Part shown: piece after piece, positions 1 to 10,938 of the stretch
Numbering within the stretch: position 1 is the stretch's first letter
How the letters are laid out: the number at the start of each line of letters is the position of its first letter
NCBI RefSeq assembly: GCF_000715075.1
Contig: NC_134082.1
Span: 63,141,466-63,205,465 of the forward strand
Length of the DNA: 64,000 nt
Direction of reading: 5' to 3'
Source of the DNA: Nicotiana tabacum
Taxonomy: Eukaryota; Streptophyta; Magnoliopsida; Solanales; Solanaceae
The notes under the pieces: model-generated
Database searches by the model: none
Told to the model about the DNA's origin: nothing
The model's input: only the letters and a program-made list of their open reading frames with translations
Program-made: the position numbers and the translations under genes

Positions 1-184
1 AAAAGGCCTTAGAGGAGTAGACCCAAAATGAAATGAAATGCAATGACTTCCAAGTTATGAATAGAGAAAAAAAATCAAAATAGAAGGACCGTTTGAGGAA
101 GTAAAGGAAAAGGGACTTATTTGAGTGAGGCGACTAGCATCAATGATCATGACATGCACTTCAGATTAATCAGCCTAGTCAACA

Positions 185-385
185 ATCTTATTCGGCTTGC
201 GGTGCCCTGATGGATTTTCACCAGCAAACCTCTCTCATTTATTCATCTCTCAACTCACCGTCGCCTTACGGTGCCCATGAGGGTTTTTACCAATAAGACT
301 CTCTCATTTTAATTTCTCTCTGCTTTCCGTCGCCTTACGGTGCCCGTGAGGGTTTTCACCATTAAGACTCTATCATTTTTTCATT
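185..385 (-). repeat. 3' UTR tandem repeat of element A, about 3 units of 60-66 bp
   Basis: Three degenerate units carry the core CGGTGCCC, then GGGTTTTCACCA-like sequence, then CTCTCATTT. Cores sit near 200, 268 and 341. On the element's sense strand the core reads GGGCACCG with GTAAGGCGA beside it. The same unit occurs in the 3' UTR of element B at 28797-28985, so it belongs to the family and is not local slippage. Confidence 0.85.
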
Positions 386-639
386 TTGCCTACTTAGAAC
401 GGAGTGTTGCCCCTAGTATGAGCCACACCTCTACTTGCTCGACTTGGCATCCCTCGAAGATTGATCGACATGTCTTTATTTGAACCTTAATGTGGGCTTT
501 TGGATAGAGTTTAGAAAGAAAGGATATCATAAAGGCTCAAAAAAGCTTGAATGGGTTCAAAATTACAACTTTTGGAATAAGATCTTTTTTACAAAACCGC
601 AACTTCTGCTCCAGTTTCCTTGTTTGGGGCTATGAAATT

Positions 640-712
640 TTATATGGTGGGAACGAACCGTGAGGCTTCCTACGTATCCTTAAAAGGAATCAGGTCGAAC
701 TTAGTTCATGTC
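640..712 (-). repeat. Copy of the GATACGTAGG cassette in the 3' UTR of element A
   Basis: On the minus strand this reads GAACTAAG, then CTGATTCC, then GGATACGTAGG. It matches four cassettes in element B (18131-18190, 20778-20830, 28521-28580, 31549-31611). It lies between the integrase end and the tandem repeat, the same place as the third copy in element B. Confidence 0.8.
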
Positions 713-717
713 ATAGG

Positions 718-880
718 AATTGCTTTGTTGTTGTTATTTTCTCTTCTTTTTTCTTTCTCTCTTTCCTTTTTTTTCTTTTCCTTTTTTTCTTTTTTTTTAT
801 CTTTTTCCCCACTCTTTTCCATTCTTTCTTTCTTTTTCTCTTCTTTTTTTTCTCCTTTTCTTATTTACTTACCTTTTGCG
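718..880. repeat. Polypyrimidine tract (polypurine on the element's sense strand)
   Basis: Almost uninterrupted T and C on the plus strand, in TTTTCTTTC and CTCTTT runs. The open frame across it on the plus strand (620-925) is a by-product of composition. Element B has shorter A/G-rich tracts in equivalent non-coding positions (28480-28512) and a longer one between ORF1 and gag (20866-20970). Confidence 0.8.
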
Positions 881-1049
881 TCCGTGTTTCTGAATTTTGC
901 TAGTGATTCCAAAAGAGGGGTATGAATGGAAATAAATAAGGCTCAAAGGGGTAACAAAGGATAAAGTGTTTAGATAGCAGAATAAATACCTTCGTCATTC
1001 CAATCTTCAAAATATGCCAAGTACAAACAACAATTAGACAAACCAAAGA

Positions 1050-2297
1050 TATCATACATAATATCTTTTGACTGCGTCAGAATTGACAGCCATATCTACA
1101 CGTTTGCCTTCTATATCTGTTAAATATAAAGCACCATTGGACAACACTCTTGTTACAATGAACGAACCCTGCCAATTTGGGGTGAACTTTTCTTTCGCTT
1201 CAGCCTAATATGGAAGGATGCGTTTCAATACTTGTTGACCCACTTCAAATTTCTGGGGACGCACCTTCTTGTTATATGCTCTTGCCATTCTCTTCTGATA
1301 CAACTGGCCATGACATACCATTGCAGTCTTTTCTCATCAATCAGACTCAATTGCTTCAAACAGGTTTTGACCCACTCATCATCATCAGTTTCGGCTTCAG
1401 CAACAATCCAAAGGGATGAAATTTCAACTTCCACGGGTATCACTACTTCAGTGCCATATACCAAAAAATAAGGAATTGCACCTATTGAAGTGCAAACAAT
1501 AGTGCGATAACCCAACAAAGCAAAGGCATCTTCTCATGCCATTGCCTAAAACCTTGCACCATTTTCCGAAGTATCTTCGTTATGTTCTTGTTGGCTGCCT
1601 CGACCTCTCCATTCGCCTTGGGGAGGTAAAAGGTGGAATTTCGATGCGTAATCTTAAACTTTTGACATACTTCTTTCATCAGATGACTGTTAAGATTAGA
1701 ACCATTATCTGTGATGATCACCTTTGGGATTCCGAACCGATAAATGATATTTGAATGAACAAAATTGACCACTGCCTTCTTGGTCACATATTTGAAAGTT
1801 TTAGATTCAACCCACTTAGTGAAGTAGTCAATGGCCACCAAAATGAACCTGTGTCCGTTTGATGCTGCGGGTTCAATTGGTCCAATGACATCCATACCAC
1901 AAGCAACAAAGGGCCACGGTGCGGACATTGTGTGCAACTCAGATGGTGGAGAATGAATCAAGTTTCCGTGTACCTGGCATTGATGACACTTGTGCACAAA
2001 ACTAATACAATCTCGCTCCATGGTGAGCTAATAATAACCTGCTCGAAGAATTTTCTTTGCCAGGAAATACCCACTCATATGCGACCTGCAAACTTTGGAA
2101 TGCACTTCGATCATGATAGTTGTGGCTTGTCTGGCATCTACGCATCTCAACAATCCAAGATCTAGAGTTCTTTTGTACAAAACTCCTCCATTGAAGAAAA
2201 ATACACTTGCCAAACGTCGAATTGCTCTCTTTTGATCTCTGTGGCTTGTACCGGATATACTCCTAACTTGATGTATTCCTTGATATCGTGAAACCAA
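1050..2297 (-). pseudogene. Integrase of element A (Ty3 Tat), degraded
   Basis: Integrase would join the cDNA ends to host DNA. The N-terminal zinc-binding region spans about 2297-1990 and ends in the pair CHQC. The catalytic core follows, with Asp in GMDVIGPIEP, Asp in IITDNGSNL and Glu in PKANGEVEA, so all three DDE residues are visible. The C-terminal part from about 1518 to 1050 shifts frame; VYGTE and the acidic stretch after it match element B at 27926-28305. A stop splits the zinc-binding part from the core near 2025. It follows the second RNase H directly, as expected for a Tat polyprotein. Family identification is firm; the gene is dead. Confidence 0.88.
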
Positions 2298-2389
2298 GGT
2301 TCACCGTCAAGTTCTTCTTCCATCATGTTATAGTAAGGATGTTGATCGCAGACCTGAATATGCAAAAGGTCAATATAAGCCATATCTGG

Positions 2390-2800
2390 ATGATGCACCA
2401 TCGATGCCGTAGTAGCCAAGGCATCAACAACCTTATTGTGGATCCTAGGGATATGCCTGAACTCCACTGATCTGAACCACAGGCAAAGATCCTGCAGACA
2501 TTGTCGATACGGTATGAAATTCAAATCTTGAGTCTCGCATTCTCCCTGAATCTGATGCACTAATAGATCTGAATCCCACCAAACCAGCACTTCCTAGACT
2601 CCCATGTCCACACCTAACCTTAAGCCCAAAATGTATGCTTCATACTCATCCATGTTGTTGGTACAATAGAAACGAAGCTGAGTTGTGACAGGGTAGTGGT
2701 GCCCTATTACAGAAATGAGTACAACTCCTATTACAACACCTTTCATGTTAGCAACCCCATCAAAGAAGAGTTTCCAACTAGGCTTTTCGTCCTTCTTGAC
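2390..2800 (-). pseudogene. Second (archaeal-type) RNase H domain of element A
   Basis: Reading down from about 2790, the domain starts at KLFFDG and continues through NNMDEYEA, WDSDLLV and IHNKVVDALA, which carry the acidic residues expected of a type I RNase H active site. It sits between the ordinary Ty3 RNase H and integrase, the position of the extra RNase H known in plant Tat elements. A stop near 2593 breaks it in two. Its relative in element B is at 26585-27010. Confidence 0.8.
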
Positions 2801-4534
2801 CTTGTCAATATGCATTACCTCTTCATCCGGAAAGTAAGTCTTCAAAGGTTCATATTCTTCATCCACTGGGTTCTCAGCCAAGTGATCGGCCAAAGCTTGG
2901 GCTTTCATCACCGTCCTAGTCACATACACGATATCAAACTCTGTGAGAATGATCTGCCTCTTTGCAAGCCTTACTGTGGGCATGAGCTTCTGAAAGATAT
3001 ACTTTAAAGGATACATGATAGAAATGAGGTAAGTAGTGTAGGATGACAAATAATGCTTCAATTTTTGTGCTACCGAAGTCAGGGCGCAACACGTCCTTTC
3101 AAGGGGAGTATACTTAACCTCATAAGATGTGAACTTCTTGCTGAGATAATAGATGGCTTGCTCTTTCCTACCAGTGATGTCATGCTGACCCAACACACAA
3201 CCAAAAGAATTATCCATAATTGTCAAATAAAGAATTAAAGGTCTCTCGGGTTCCGGTGGGACCAACACAGGTGGGTTCGACAAATACTCTTTTATCTTAT
3301 CGAATGCTTCTTGGAACTCATCAGTCCATTTTACCGCAACATACTTCTTTAGTAACTTAAAAATGGGCTCACAAGTTGTCGTGAGCTGAGCAATAAACAT
3401 GTTGATGTAGTTCAACCTCCCTAGCAGACTCATCACCTCGGTCTTGTTCTTTGGCGGTGGTAATTCCTGGATAGCTTTGATATTTGACGGATCCAACTCA
3501 ATGCCCTGCCGACTGACTATGAACCCCAACGGTTTACCAGATGGAACACCAAATACACACTTTGCAGGGTTGGGCTTAAGATTGTACCTGCGGAGCCTCT
3601 GGAAAAACTTTCTTAAGTCTTTGACGTGGTCAGACTACTTCCTGGACTTATGATTACATCATCCACATAAACTTCAATCTCCTTATGTATCATATCATGG
3701 AATATGGTAGTCATTTCCCTCATGTAAGTGGCCCCAGTGTTTTTCAAACCAAATGGCATGACCTAGTAGCAATATGTTCCCCACAGTGTGATGAATACCG
3801 TCTTTTCTGCATCTTCTTCATCCATTAAGATCTGATGATACCCTACATAACAGTCCACAAAAGACCCAATCTCATGCTTGGCACAATTATCAATCAAAGT
3901 GTGGATATTTGGCAGTGGGAAGTTGTCCTTTGGACTTGCTTTGTTGAGGTCACGGTAATCAACACACACTCTGGTCTTGCCTTCTTTCTTTGGCACAGGG
4001 ACAACATTGTCTAACCACGTGGGATACCGCGAGACTCGAATGACCTTTGCATTAAGCTGCTTTGTGACTTCTTCTTTAGTCTTCACACTCATGTCGATTT
4101 TAAACTTCCTTAATTTCTATTTGACGGGAGGGAATGCTGGATCAATTGGCAATTTGTGGACCACCAAATCGGTACTCAAGCCTAGCATGTCATCATACGA
4201 CCATGAAAAAATATCCTTATATTCAAACAATGCTTTAATTATATCCTCCCTGATTTGGGGTTCAAGAATGGACACTTATCTTGGTTTCTCTGACATTATC
4301 TAGATCTCTTAAATTGATTGCTTCTGTTTTATTCAGATTAGGTTTGGGTTTTTCTTCAAAATGATTTAGTTCCTTACTAATTTCCTCAAATGCCTCATCC
4401 TCATCATATTCTATTTCATCGCCGCACTGTATTTCTTGGATTATTATTTCATAATTAGATTGACTTTTAATACTTGGCCGAAGATTCCTCATGCATGTCA
4501 TGTCATTGAAACCAGCATAAAAAGAACTGTACAA
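2800..4534 (-). pseudogene. Reverse transcriptase and RNase H of element A
   Basis: The segment begins with an acidic linker at 4534-4262 rich in Glu and Asp. RT fingers and palm follow: the run VPVPKKEGKTRVCVDYRDLNK at 4092-3763, a stop at GTYCY followed by VMPFGL, and an intact YVDD box near 3660. The thumb and connection (MSLLGRLNYIN) and an RNase H with YYLSKKF follow down to about 2880. Element B carries the same protein at 24960-26545. A stop after the YVDD block is shared with element B at the same codon (K then stop in A, T then stop in B), suggesting an ancestral change or a recurrent CHG transition. Confidence 0.88.
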
Positions 4535-4745
4535 CGAAGAAAAGAAAACAAAAATAAGAACTATCAGGCAAGATGGAAAAGAGAAATTGCATTTTATTGA
4601 AAATAAAGGATAATAGGGTTTTTACATCAAACAAGCAAAAAATAAAAATCTGGGTCACAACCCTGGAATAACCCAAATAGAAAGGAAAACAAAACAAACT
4701 ACCAAAACTCCTTCCAAGTAGGGAAAGGAGTAGCCTTCCAATTAT
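4535..4745 (-). other. Intron-like spacer between protease/G-patch and RT in element A
   Basis: T-rich on the sense strand, with a GTAGTTTG donor-like start near 4712 and a TTGTACAG acceptor-like end near 4530. It aligns with the element B spacer at about 24700-24935: both share TTATTYCAGGGT at the start, an AATAAAATG or AATGAAATG block in the middle and ATGACATGC just after the end. Ogre-type Tat elements are known to carry an intron at this position. Splicing itself is inferred. Confidence 0.6.
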
Positions 4746-4849
4746 TAAGCTTTACATTCGGCCCGATGGACTACACGTCTGCTTTGCTAGAACCTTTTCC
4801 AATTTCAACCATGTTCACATCATCAAACAACCTCTAGAACCTTTCAATT

Positions 4850-6009
4850 AACTCTTTATCAATGTCAACCACGAGACTTCACACTGCTGACACTGGGCGT
4901 TTCCTGGCACCGGGCTTTACAAAGGATCTGGAGAGACGCGGGATAGGCTTCAGAAGTGCCCACGCCTTCTATTTCAACCTTTTAGCCCTTTTCACATCTG
5001 TCGCTGTGGGTTTGAATCCAAGACCGAACGTACCCAAATTTTTAGGGAGGGACACTAGCTGTACGATACCCTATAAGGATGCACCCATACCTTTACCTAG
5101 CACAAAGCTATTTTTTCAGCATTTCAGAGGCCACCATAATAGATGCAGAGGCTATCTTTGGAGTTGGAATACATTTCCCTTCTGGAACCTTCTCGACCGG
5201 TACTATTTCAAAAACTTGATAGACCCAAGGCCCTTTGTCATCTTCGGCCTCAATAAACGGGACAGAGGCATCACTATGAGAACCCAAATTCTCCTCACCA
5301 TGCACGACGATCTCCTGTCTGTCCCACTCGAACTTGACCATCTAGTGCAAAGAGGACGAGACTTATTTGTCGGCATGTATCCAAGGCGACTTCTTTGGCG
5401 GCAATTATAGGAGACAACCCTGTCTAGTACCTGGAACTCCATGGTAAATTCGACCGGTCCTATTGTCAATTCAAGCACTATATAACCAACCGAATCTTTT
5501 CCTCCACCGTCAAAACCTCGGAGGCATATGTTATTCTTGTGAATCCTCTCATCGTTCACTTTTAACTTGTTCAAAGTAAAGAGAGCTTTGTTATGTTCAG
5601 TACCTTCCACGGGCAACTCATCATCAGAGAAGGTGATCCTGTTCACCTCAAATATTTTGTTGGCGATCTTCTCTAGATGGTTCACTGAGATTTTGTCGGG
5701 GACATGAGCTTCGTTCAGAATTTTCATCAAGGCCCGATGATGCTCATCTAAATGGATCAACAATGATAGAAAGGAAATCTGAGCGAGCGTCTTTCTCAAC
5801 TGCTCCACAATGGAGTAATCTTGTACCTTCATTTTTCTCAAAAACTCCTCCGACTCTTCTTCAGTGATCACTTTCTTTACTATAACCAGATTATCTCTAG
5901 ATGTTTCAGCTTTACTTAAATCTTCCGGGGTAAAGCATCTCCCCGAACGAGTTAATCCCTGGGCCTCATTGACTTCTTTCACTTCCTTTCCCTCATAGGT
6001 TACTATCAC
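4850..6009 (-). pseudogene. Protease region and G-patch-like domain of element A
   Basis: The reading frame down from 6009 contains the pre-protease linker (EEFLRKMKVQDYSIVEQL) and the C-terminal half of an aspartic protease (LELTIGPVEFTMEFQVLD). Compared with element B, about 20 codons containing the active-site loop are missing between KALF and TLNKL, so this protease cannot be catalytic. After a frameshift near 5340-5200 comes MVASEMLKK and then LGKGMGASLQGI, which resembles a G-patch, a glycine-rich RNA-binding motif found after protease in some retroelements. The frame is broken several times. Confidence 0.78.
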
Positions 6010-6021
6010 CCGTTCGTAGCT

Positions 6022-8240
6022 CTATGGGATAGCCTTGGTGTTGAGTACTGGCAACTGGGTTACAGGCTTGATGATGACAACGTCCGTACGGGCACCCTCT
6101 ACAGTTATGATAGGCTTACTCTCCAACCCTGGCATGACCACCTTTGACTTATCTTGCTTTGCTACAGCATTACATGGTAATCTTTTCTCAGCTACCACAG
6201 ATGGCTCACCGTTTGTCATGCTCAACTTGCTCACTGATCCTTCAACCATTGGTTTTTTGACTACCTTGACCTCACTAGACCGAATCATCATAACGGATTG
6301 TGAAGGCTTCTTGGGCTCCCCCTTCTTATGTACTATCTCGATCATGTTTGTTTCATCATGGGTTGGCAATGGGTTCTAGTTGATGTTGGGTGCCTCCGGA
6401 GTTTGGACCACAATCTGGTTTGTGTTGATGAGCTGCTAGATGGAACTTTTCAAGTGCCAGCACTTCTCTGTATCATGCCTCGGAGTACCAGAACAATATG
6501 CACAGCTCAAGGAGTAATCAAGATTCTTTGGAGGAGGGTTCGACAATTTTGACTCAATTGGCCTCACCACATCCAAGTACACCTCAATCTCTGGAATAAA
6601 CTGGTAAAAGACTCCCCCAATGGGGTGAAAGTTTTCTTCTGCTACAACCTCTCATTTCTGAATACTGGTTTGTGCTGGAAACCTGGACCGGTAGGGTTTT
6701 GGAAGGATCGTAGAGGTGGGTAAGCATTTTGTGGGTCTAGGTAGGAGTTTTGTGGTGCTGGGGCATGCCATTGCGAGTAGAAAGGAGGTTGAGTATTTGA
6801 TTGGGTGTGGTGGATAGAAATTTGAGGGTCTGGTGATGGGAAGTAATATTGGGGTGGATTATATGGGGTTTGGGTGTAGGTTTGGTGATGGGTCCGAGGC
6901 TAGGTATAATGGTGTGAGGGGCCCCTCGATCCAAACCACGATCCTGAATCAACCGCTGCCACATCTTCTCTCTTCTTCTTTCCGATCACTCCCCCGGTAC
7001 CATTATGAATGGCTTGGGTAGTTGCTTTGATGGCCGAGTAGCTCATGATTTTGCTTGATTTAAGCCCTTCTTTCACTCTGCCACCCATCTTTACTACCTC
7101 ATTGAAAGACTTGCCTATGGCCGATATTAGATGGCCAAAGTAAGTAGGCTCCAGAGCTTGCAGAAAGTACTCCACCATTTTGTTTTCCTCCATCAGGGGA
7201 TTAACTCTTGCCGCTTGTTCTCTCCAGCGAAAATTGTATTCCCTGAAACTTTCACTAGGTTTCTTCTCTATCTTATTCAACAAAAAATGATTTGGAACAA
7301 TCTCGATGTTGTATTGGAAATGACGAGCGAATTCTTTGGCCAAATCATCCCAGGTATACCATCTGCTATGATCTTGACGAGTGTACCACTCCAATGCTGC
7401 ACCACTCAAACTCTGGCTAAAGTATGTTATCAATATCTTATCTTTCTTACCGGCTCCGCTCATTTTACTAAAGAATCCCCTCAAGTGGGCCACCGGGTCT
7501 CCATGCTAGTCATATAGGTCAAATTTAGGCATTTTGAATCCCACAGGCAACTGAACAACGGGAAATAGACACAGATCTTTGTAGGCTATGCTCACCTGGT
7601 CTCCCAATACCTACATGTTTTTGAACGATAGTTCCAAGCTTCTTACCTTCCTAAACATCTCCTCCTGCTCTGGGTTTTTAAGGGGTTTCATAGTCTCAAC
7701 AGGGAGGTCAAAACGAGGAGTGTAGGAGTAATGATCTGGGGCCATGAAAGTAGGCTCTGGGGGATAGTATTGATTATCTTGGCTCTGGAATAATGGCTCA
7801 CTAGAAGATCGATGGAGTGTAGCTGGCGGGGGTGCTACGAAAATAGGGGTGGCCGATGGAGGGGGGTATGGGATTGGTTTGGGTGGTGGTACTTGTGTAG
7901 TTTGGGAAGTGGTGCCCTGATAGTGGTGGTAATGGGGGAAGCCTGGTGCATGTTGCGAAGATGAATCAATGGTGGGAGGTTCTTGGGATTGAGCTAGTGG
8001 CAGGATGAAAGTAGGGTTGGCAAGGTATGATGGTGGTGGATGCCCTTTCATCCATGTCTGGTACATATCTACTATTTGGTGTTTCAACTTATGTAACTCC
8101 TATTTCAAATTAACATCAAACTCTTCTCCCTACCTCGACGGATCAATAACACTTGCATCCAGCTATTGTCCAGCCATGATCAACTTATTTTAGACTTGGT
8201 GTTGTACGGGTGGGTTGCCAGAACGCCGAACAAACTAACC
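6022..8240 (-). pseudogene. Gag of element A
   Basis: Gag would form the virus-like particle. From the 5' side there is a leader part (RRSGNPPVQHQV near 8220), Met at 8178 followed soon by in-frame stops, a Pro-rich stretch at 8087-7611, then the retrotransposon gag domain at 7520-6900 with WYTRQDHSRWYTWDDLAKEFARHF in pieces and FREYNFRWREQAARV. A zinc-knuckle-like CAYCSG...HDTEKC lies near 6500-6460, then a linker at 6369-6022. One of the early stops follows GQ (CAATAG), which looks like CAG to TAG. Element B has the same protein at 21223-22904. Confidence 0.85.
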
Positions 8241-8349
8241 ACCTGCCTGAATTTGATGACAACGAGCAAATTTGTTAGTGATTAAAAGCTTAACATATAG
8301 GCAAGCACACGTTGGGGATGAAATGCACCTAAGTAGTTAACCATTTCTA

Positions 8350-9606
8350 TTATGCATTTGAATGGCTGCTTGCATCATCCCGACTTTCACTATTTTTGCA
8401 ATTTTCGTGATTTTTGTCTTTTAGAAGCTGGTCTACCTTAGAATTTGCATGTTGAACTAAGAGACCGAGCCTCAAAATGGCTGGCAGTGCGGCAAAAGGT
8501 TGTGCAATGGTGGCCTGAGAGGTGGGCTGTGGAGTGGAAGTGGAGGCCACTGTGGCCTGAGGAGAAACAGGAGTCTGGGAGTCTGAGATCTCTGTATCAG
8601 TAGGAATCTGGATCTAAACCTCTGGGAGAGCAACAACTACCTTTGGCACCACGTCATTAATGCGCATGATATCAATATCTTTCAGCGCTTTCACCGTCTT
8701 GTCAGTGTTTGGCATTGAAGGGACTTCCACAGCCTTATAGAGGGTTGTGATCAAGCACGAGAATGGAAGTGATGTGGTTGTCTGGTTGTCCCGGACCCCT
8801 AACTCTCGGAAGATAATGTCACACACATCAATTTTGATCCTAGTCATAATGCATGCAATGAGAACAACATTCTCAACGGTTATATTAGTCTCATTTCGGG
8901 ACGGTATCAAGCAAGAGGTGACAAAGCTGAGCCAGAATCTACCCTCTCGTGTGAGATCTTCCTTGAATATTTTATGCAGAGGGTCAATCTAAGCGGGGGT
9001 CCCCTTGGCTATCACTGAGGCTATTCATGCATGCTCACTATCTATGTTGGCCCATTTGGTATTGTACACTGTTGTGCCTGGTTCCCAGTTTGAAAAGTAT
9101 AAATCATTTATAGTGCCCTTGTCACACAACACCTGCTTCCCCCGAACCAAGACAGTATCACAGAATACTTTATTGCGCTTGTGATGAGGTGTTCTGGAGG
9201 CTCCATAGGATGCATAAACCTCACGCACCAATGTTTCATTGTAATCATCAGGCAGCTCAGTGAAGCACTCCCAGTTTCTAGCTTTGATGTTCTCCAGTAT
9301 GTGAGGGTATTGCTCCTGTAGCCCGGTCAGACTCAGTTGTTTCTCTTCAAGGATTTTCTGTTTTGTGAGCCCTTCTCTATATAGACTCCTAGAGCCTTCA
9401 ACCTCAAACATGGGTTGGAAAACATCTCCTCTTTTTATTCTTTCCTCAGCTTGTAGGTCTACTGATGATAAGGTCTCCTCCTCATCATACTGGGAGGGAT
9501 GTGCAACAGTAGGTCAGGATGATTCCAGTCGTGAACGCTTGGCTTGTTGTGCTTGACGACTGGTCGAGGCCCTTTTCTTGGAAGCATTACGTTTCTTGGG
9601 AGCCAT
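8350..9606 (-). pseudogene. Env-position ORF of the Athila-like element (putative plant transposon protein family)
   Basis: Start ATG at 9606, with MAPKKRNASKKRAS giving a basic N-terminus. A core follows with ARNWECFTELPDD and LVREVYASY, then YFSNWEPG, and a C-terminal Pro/Thr/Gln-rich tail ending at a TAA at 8350. This pattern fits what databases call a putative plant transposon protein domain, common downstream of integrase in Athila-type elements. At least four in-frame stops (near 9516, 9024, 8989 and 8614) interrupt it. No convincing transmembrane segment is visible, so a true envelope function is doubtful; the position, not the sequence, suggests env. An acceptor-like TTTCTTTGCAG lies right before the ATG. 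Confidence 0.75.
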
Positions 9607-9608
9607 AC

Positions 9609-10273
9609 CTGCAAAGAAACGAAGTGTGAGCGACATAGCAGAAGAAAAAGTTACAAAGAAAGTCAAGTATGTGACAGGTTATGCGGTCGCATAACCACTA
9701 TGCGGATCGCAAACCTGTCGCAAAACTTCTGTCTGCTAAAAGGAAATAGTTATACCATTGCATATCCATTATGCGTTTTGCATAACCATCAGAAAACTAT
9801 GTGCTTGGAAAGTTCATCAAACTATGTGATCGCAAAACCCACTGCAAAGATGGATTTGCGATCACAAATCAGCCGCAAACAACATATTACAAAAGGCCAG
9901 AAACTGTTGAAGTATGCGGTGGCTTTGCGGTCCGCACACTTATGCAATCACAAAGCCTCCGCAATTTGTCATCTTACTCAAGTCACCTAGGGTTTCTTAT
10001 ATGGCAATGATGCGGACCTCAAATTGACTATGCATTCCGCAAAAGTCTTCGTCCTCAAGGTTTGAACTCCACCCTCTACAATGGTGACCCTAATTTCACT
10101 ACCCAGCACCCCAGGCCTAACTAATTATCCAAGAACCCCCCATTACGATCAGATACCCAAATAATGACAAGGAAGAAAGAACAAATACTAAAGTAAACTA
10201 AGAAAATAGAAAAACACAAAACAAAATTAAAACTAAAGATTAACAAGGATGAAATCGGGAAGGGAGAACATAC
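9609..10273 (-). other. Putative leader intron upstream of the env-position ORF
   Basis: On the minus strand a donor-like TTTTTGGTATGT sits at about 10280-10268 and an acceptor TTTCTTTGCAG at 9619-9609, two bases before the ATG at 9606. The interval is 665 nt. A spliced subgenomic mRNA is the proposed way for Athila env-like ORFs to be expressed. The sites are seen; splicing is inferred. Confidence 0.45.
9660..10025. repeat. Cluster of palindromic TGCGG/CCGCA motifs before the env-position ORF
   Basis: Many copies of TATGCGG, TGCGATC, GCATAA and their complements. The clearest is a 20-nt inverted repeat at 9677-9696 with 9-bp arms GGTTATGCG and CGCATAACC. Related motifs recur at 10480-10720 and 36020-36395. 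The cluster lies inside the proposed leader intron. Confidence 0.8.
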
Positions 10274-10479
10274 CAAAAACAGATGAGTGAGAAACACTTA
10301 GGAGATGAATCCAACAATTGGGATCTTTGTTTACTCTTTCAATTTCAACTAGCCGTTTCCCTTTCTCCTCTTTATTTTTGTTGCGATTTTTTTTCTTTTT
10401 TTTTATTTTGTTTAAAAGGGAAGTGAGTGTGTCTGAGTGTGTTGATGTGTGAAGGGGTAGGTATACTTACTTGTGAAAC

Positions 10480-10725
10480 TGCGGTGGATAAGTCACCGCA
10501 TAACACCTTATGCAACCGCATAAGTGTTATGCGGTAGTTTCAACTCAAGTTGCTTATCTACACAATGCGGTGCACTTGTGCGATCGTATAACTGATATGT
10601 GGTCTGCAAAGTGCACGTCCTCATCGCATTTCGACCATAAATATTTGCTGAAAAAACTTCCTAAGTCTGCGACCACTATGCGGTCCACATAGTCAAAATG
10701 CGACCGCATATGTGTAGTAGACTTC
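10480..10725. repeat. Second TGCGG/CCGCA motif cluster, between integrase and leader region
   Basis: Contains ACCGCATAAC, TTATGCAACCGCATAA, TTATGCGG, ACAATGCGG, GCGATCG and ATGCGACCGCATA. On the element's sense strand it is followed by an A/T-rich stretch with CTTTTAAACAAAATAAAA (about 10415-10390), which could serve as a weak TATA region. The layout resembles the LTR, where the same motif cluster precedes the TATA box. Confidence 0.75.
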
Positions 10726-10859
10726 CCATGGTGACTTTTCTTCCCTTTCACTTGCAATTTTACCCTGTGTTATGATCTTTTGAATCACTTGCAATCTAAC
10801 ACGCTTTAAATTGCTCAATTAAATCTATCAAACAAAAGTTAAAATTTAAAGGACAAAAA

Positions 10860-10938
10860 GGATGTTACCACACATGGGTTGCCTCCCATGAAGCGCTTGA
10901 TTTAATCGCGACACGATAAAGTTGGCCTTTCTTTGGGT
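10860..10938 (-). other. Post-integrase conserved non-coding segment of the Athila-like element
   Basis: Includes the run around ACATGGGTTGCCTCCCATG at 10870-10888, a short inverted repeat (CATGGG and CCCATG) just after the integrase stop at 10939. I cannot assign a function. It marks the end of pol. Confidence 0.4.

Larger units (their letters stand above)
1..8250 (-). mobile_element. Element A: truncated Ty3/gypsy Tat-lineage LTR retrotransposon
   Basis: Reading the minus strand from about 8250 down to 1, the order is gag, protease, G-patch, intron-like spacer, RT, RNase H, a second archaeal-type RNase H, integrase and a repeat-bearing 3' UTR. The second RNase H and the absence of a chromodomain place it in the Tat lineage (Ogre/Retand relatives). 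The same protein blocks occur in element B on the plus strand at 21223-28320, so the two are close relatives. No LTR is visible: the 3' end runs off the left edge, and the 5' end (leader, ORF1, LTR) is replaced by Athila sequence near 8250. Several frameshifts and stops make it non-coding today. The lineage call is firm; the exact 5' breakpoint is uncertain by some tens of bases. Confidence 0.9.

Noticed and set aside
620..925. Plus-strand open frame rich in Phe and Ser
   Set aside because: It reads through a polypyrimidine tract that is the complement of purine-rich element A 3' UTR; composition alone explains it.
4862..5410. 182-codon plus-strand open frame
   Set aside because: It is antisense to the protease/G-patch part of element A, with no recognisable domain or promoter.
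9544..9990. 148-codon plus-strand frame before the env-position ORF
   Set aside because: It covers the TGCGG motif cluster and proposed intron in antisense; no homology recognised.
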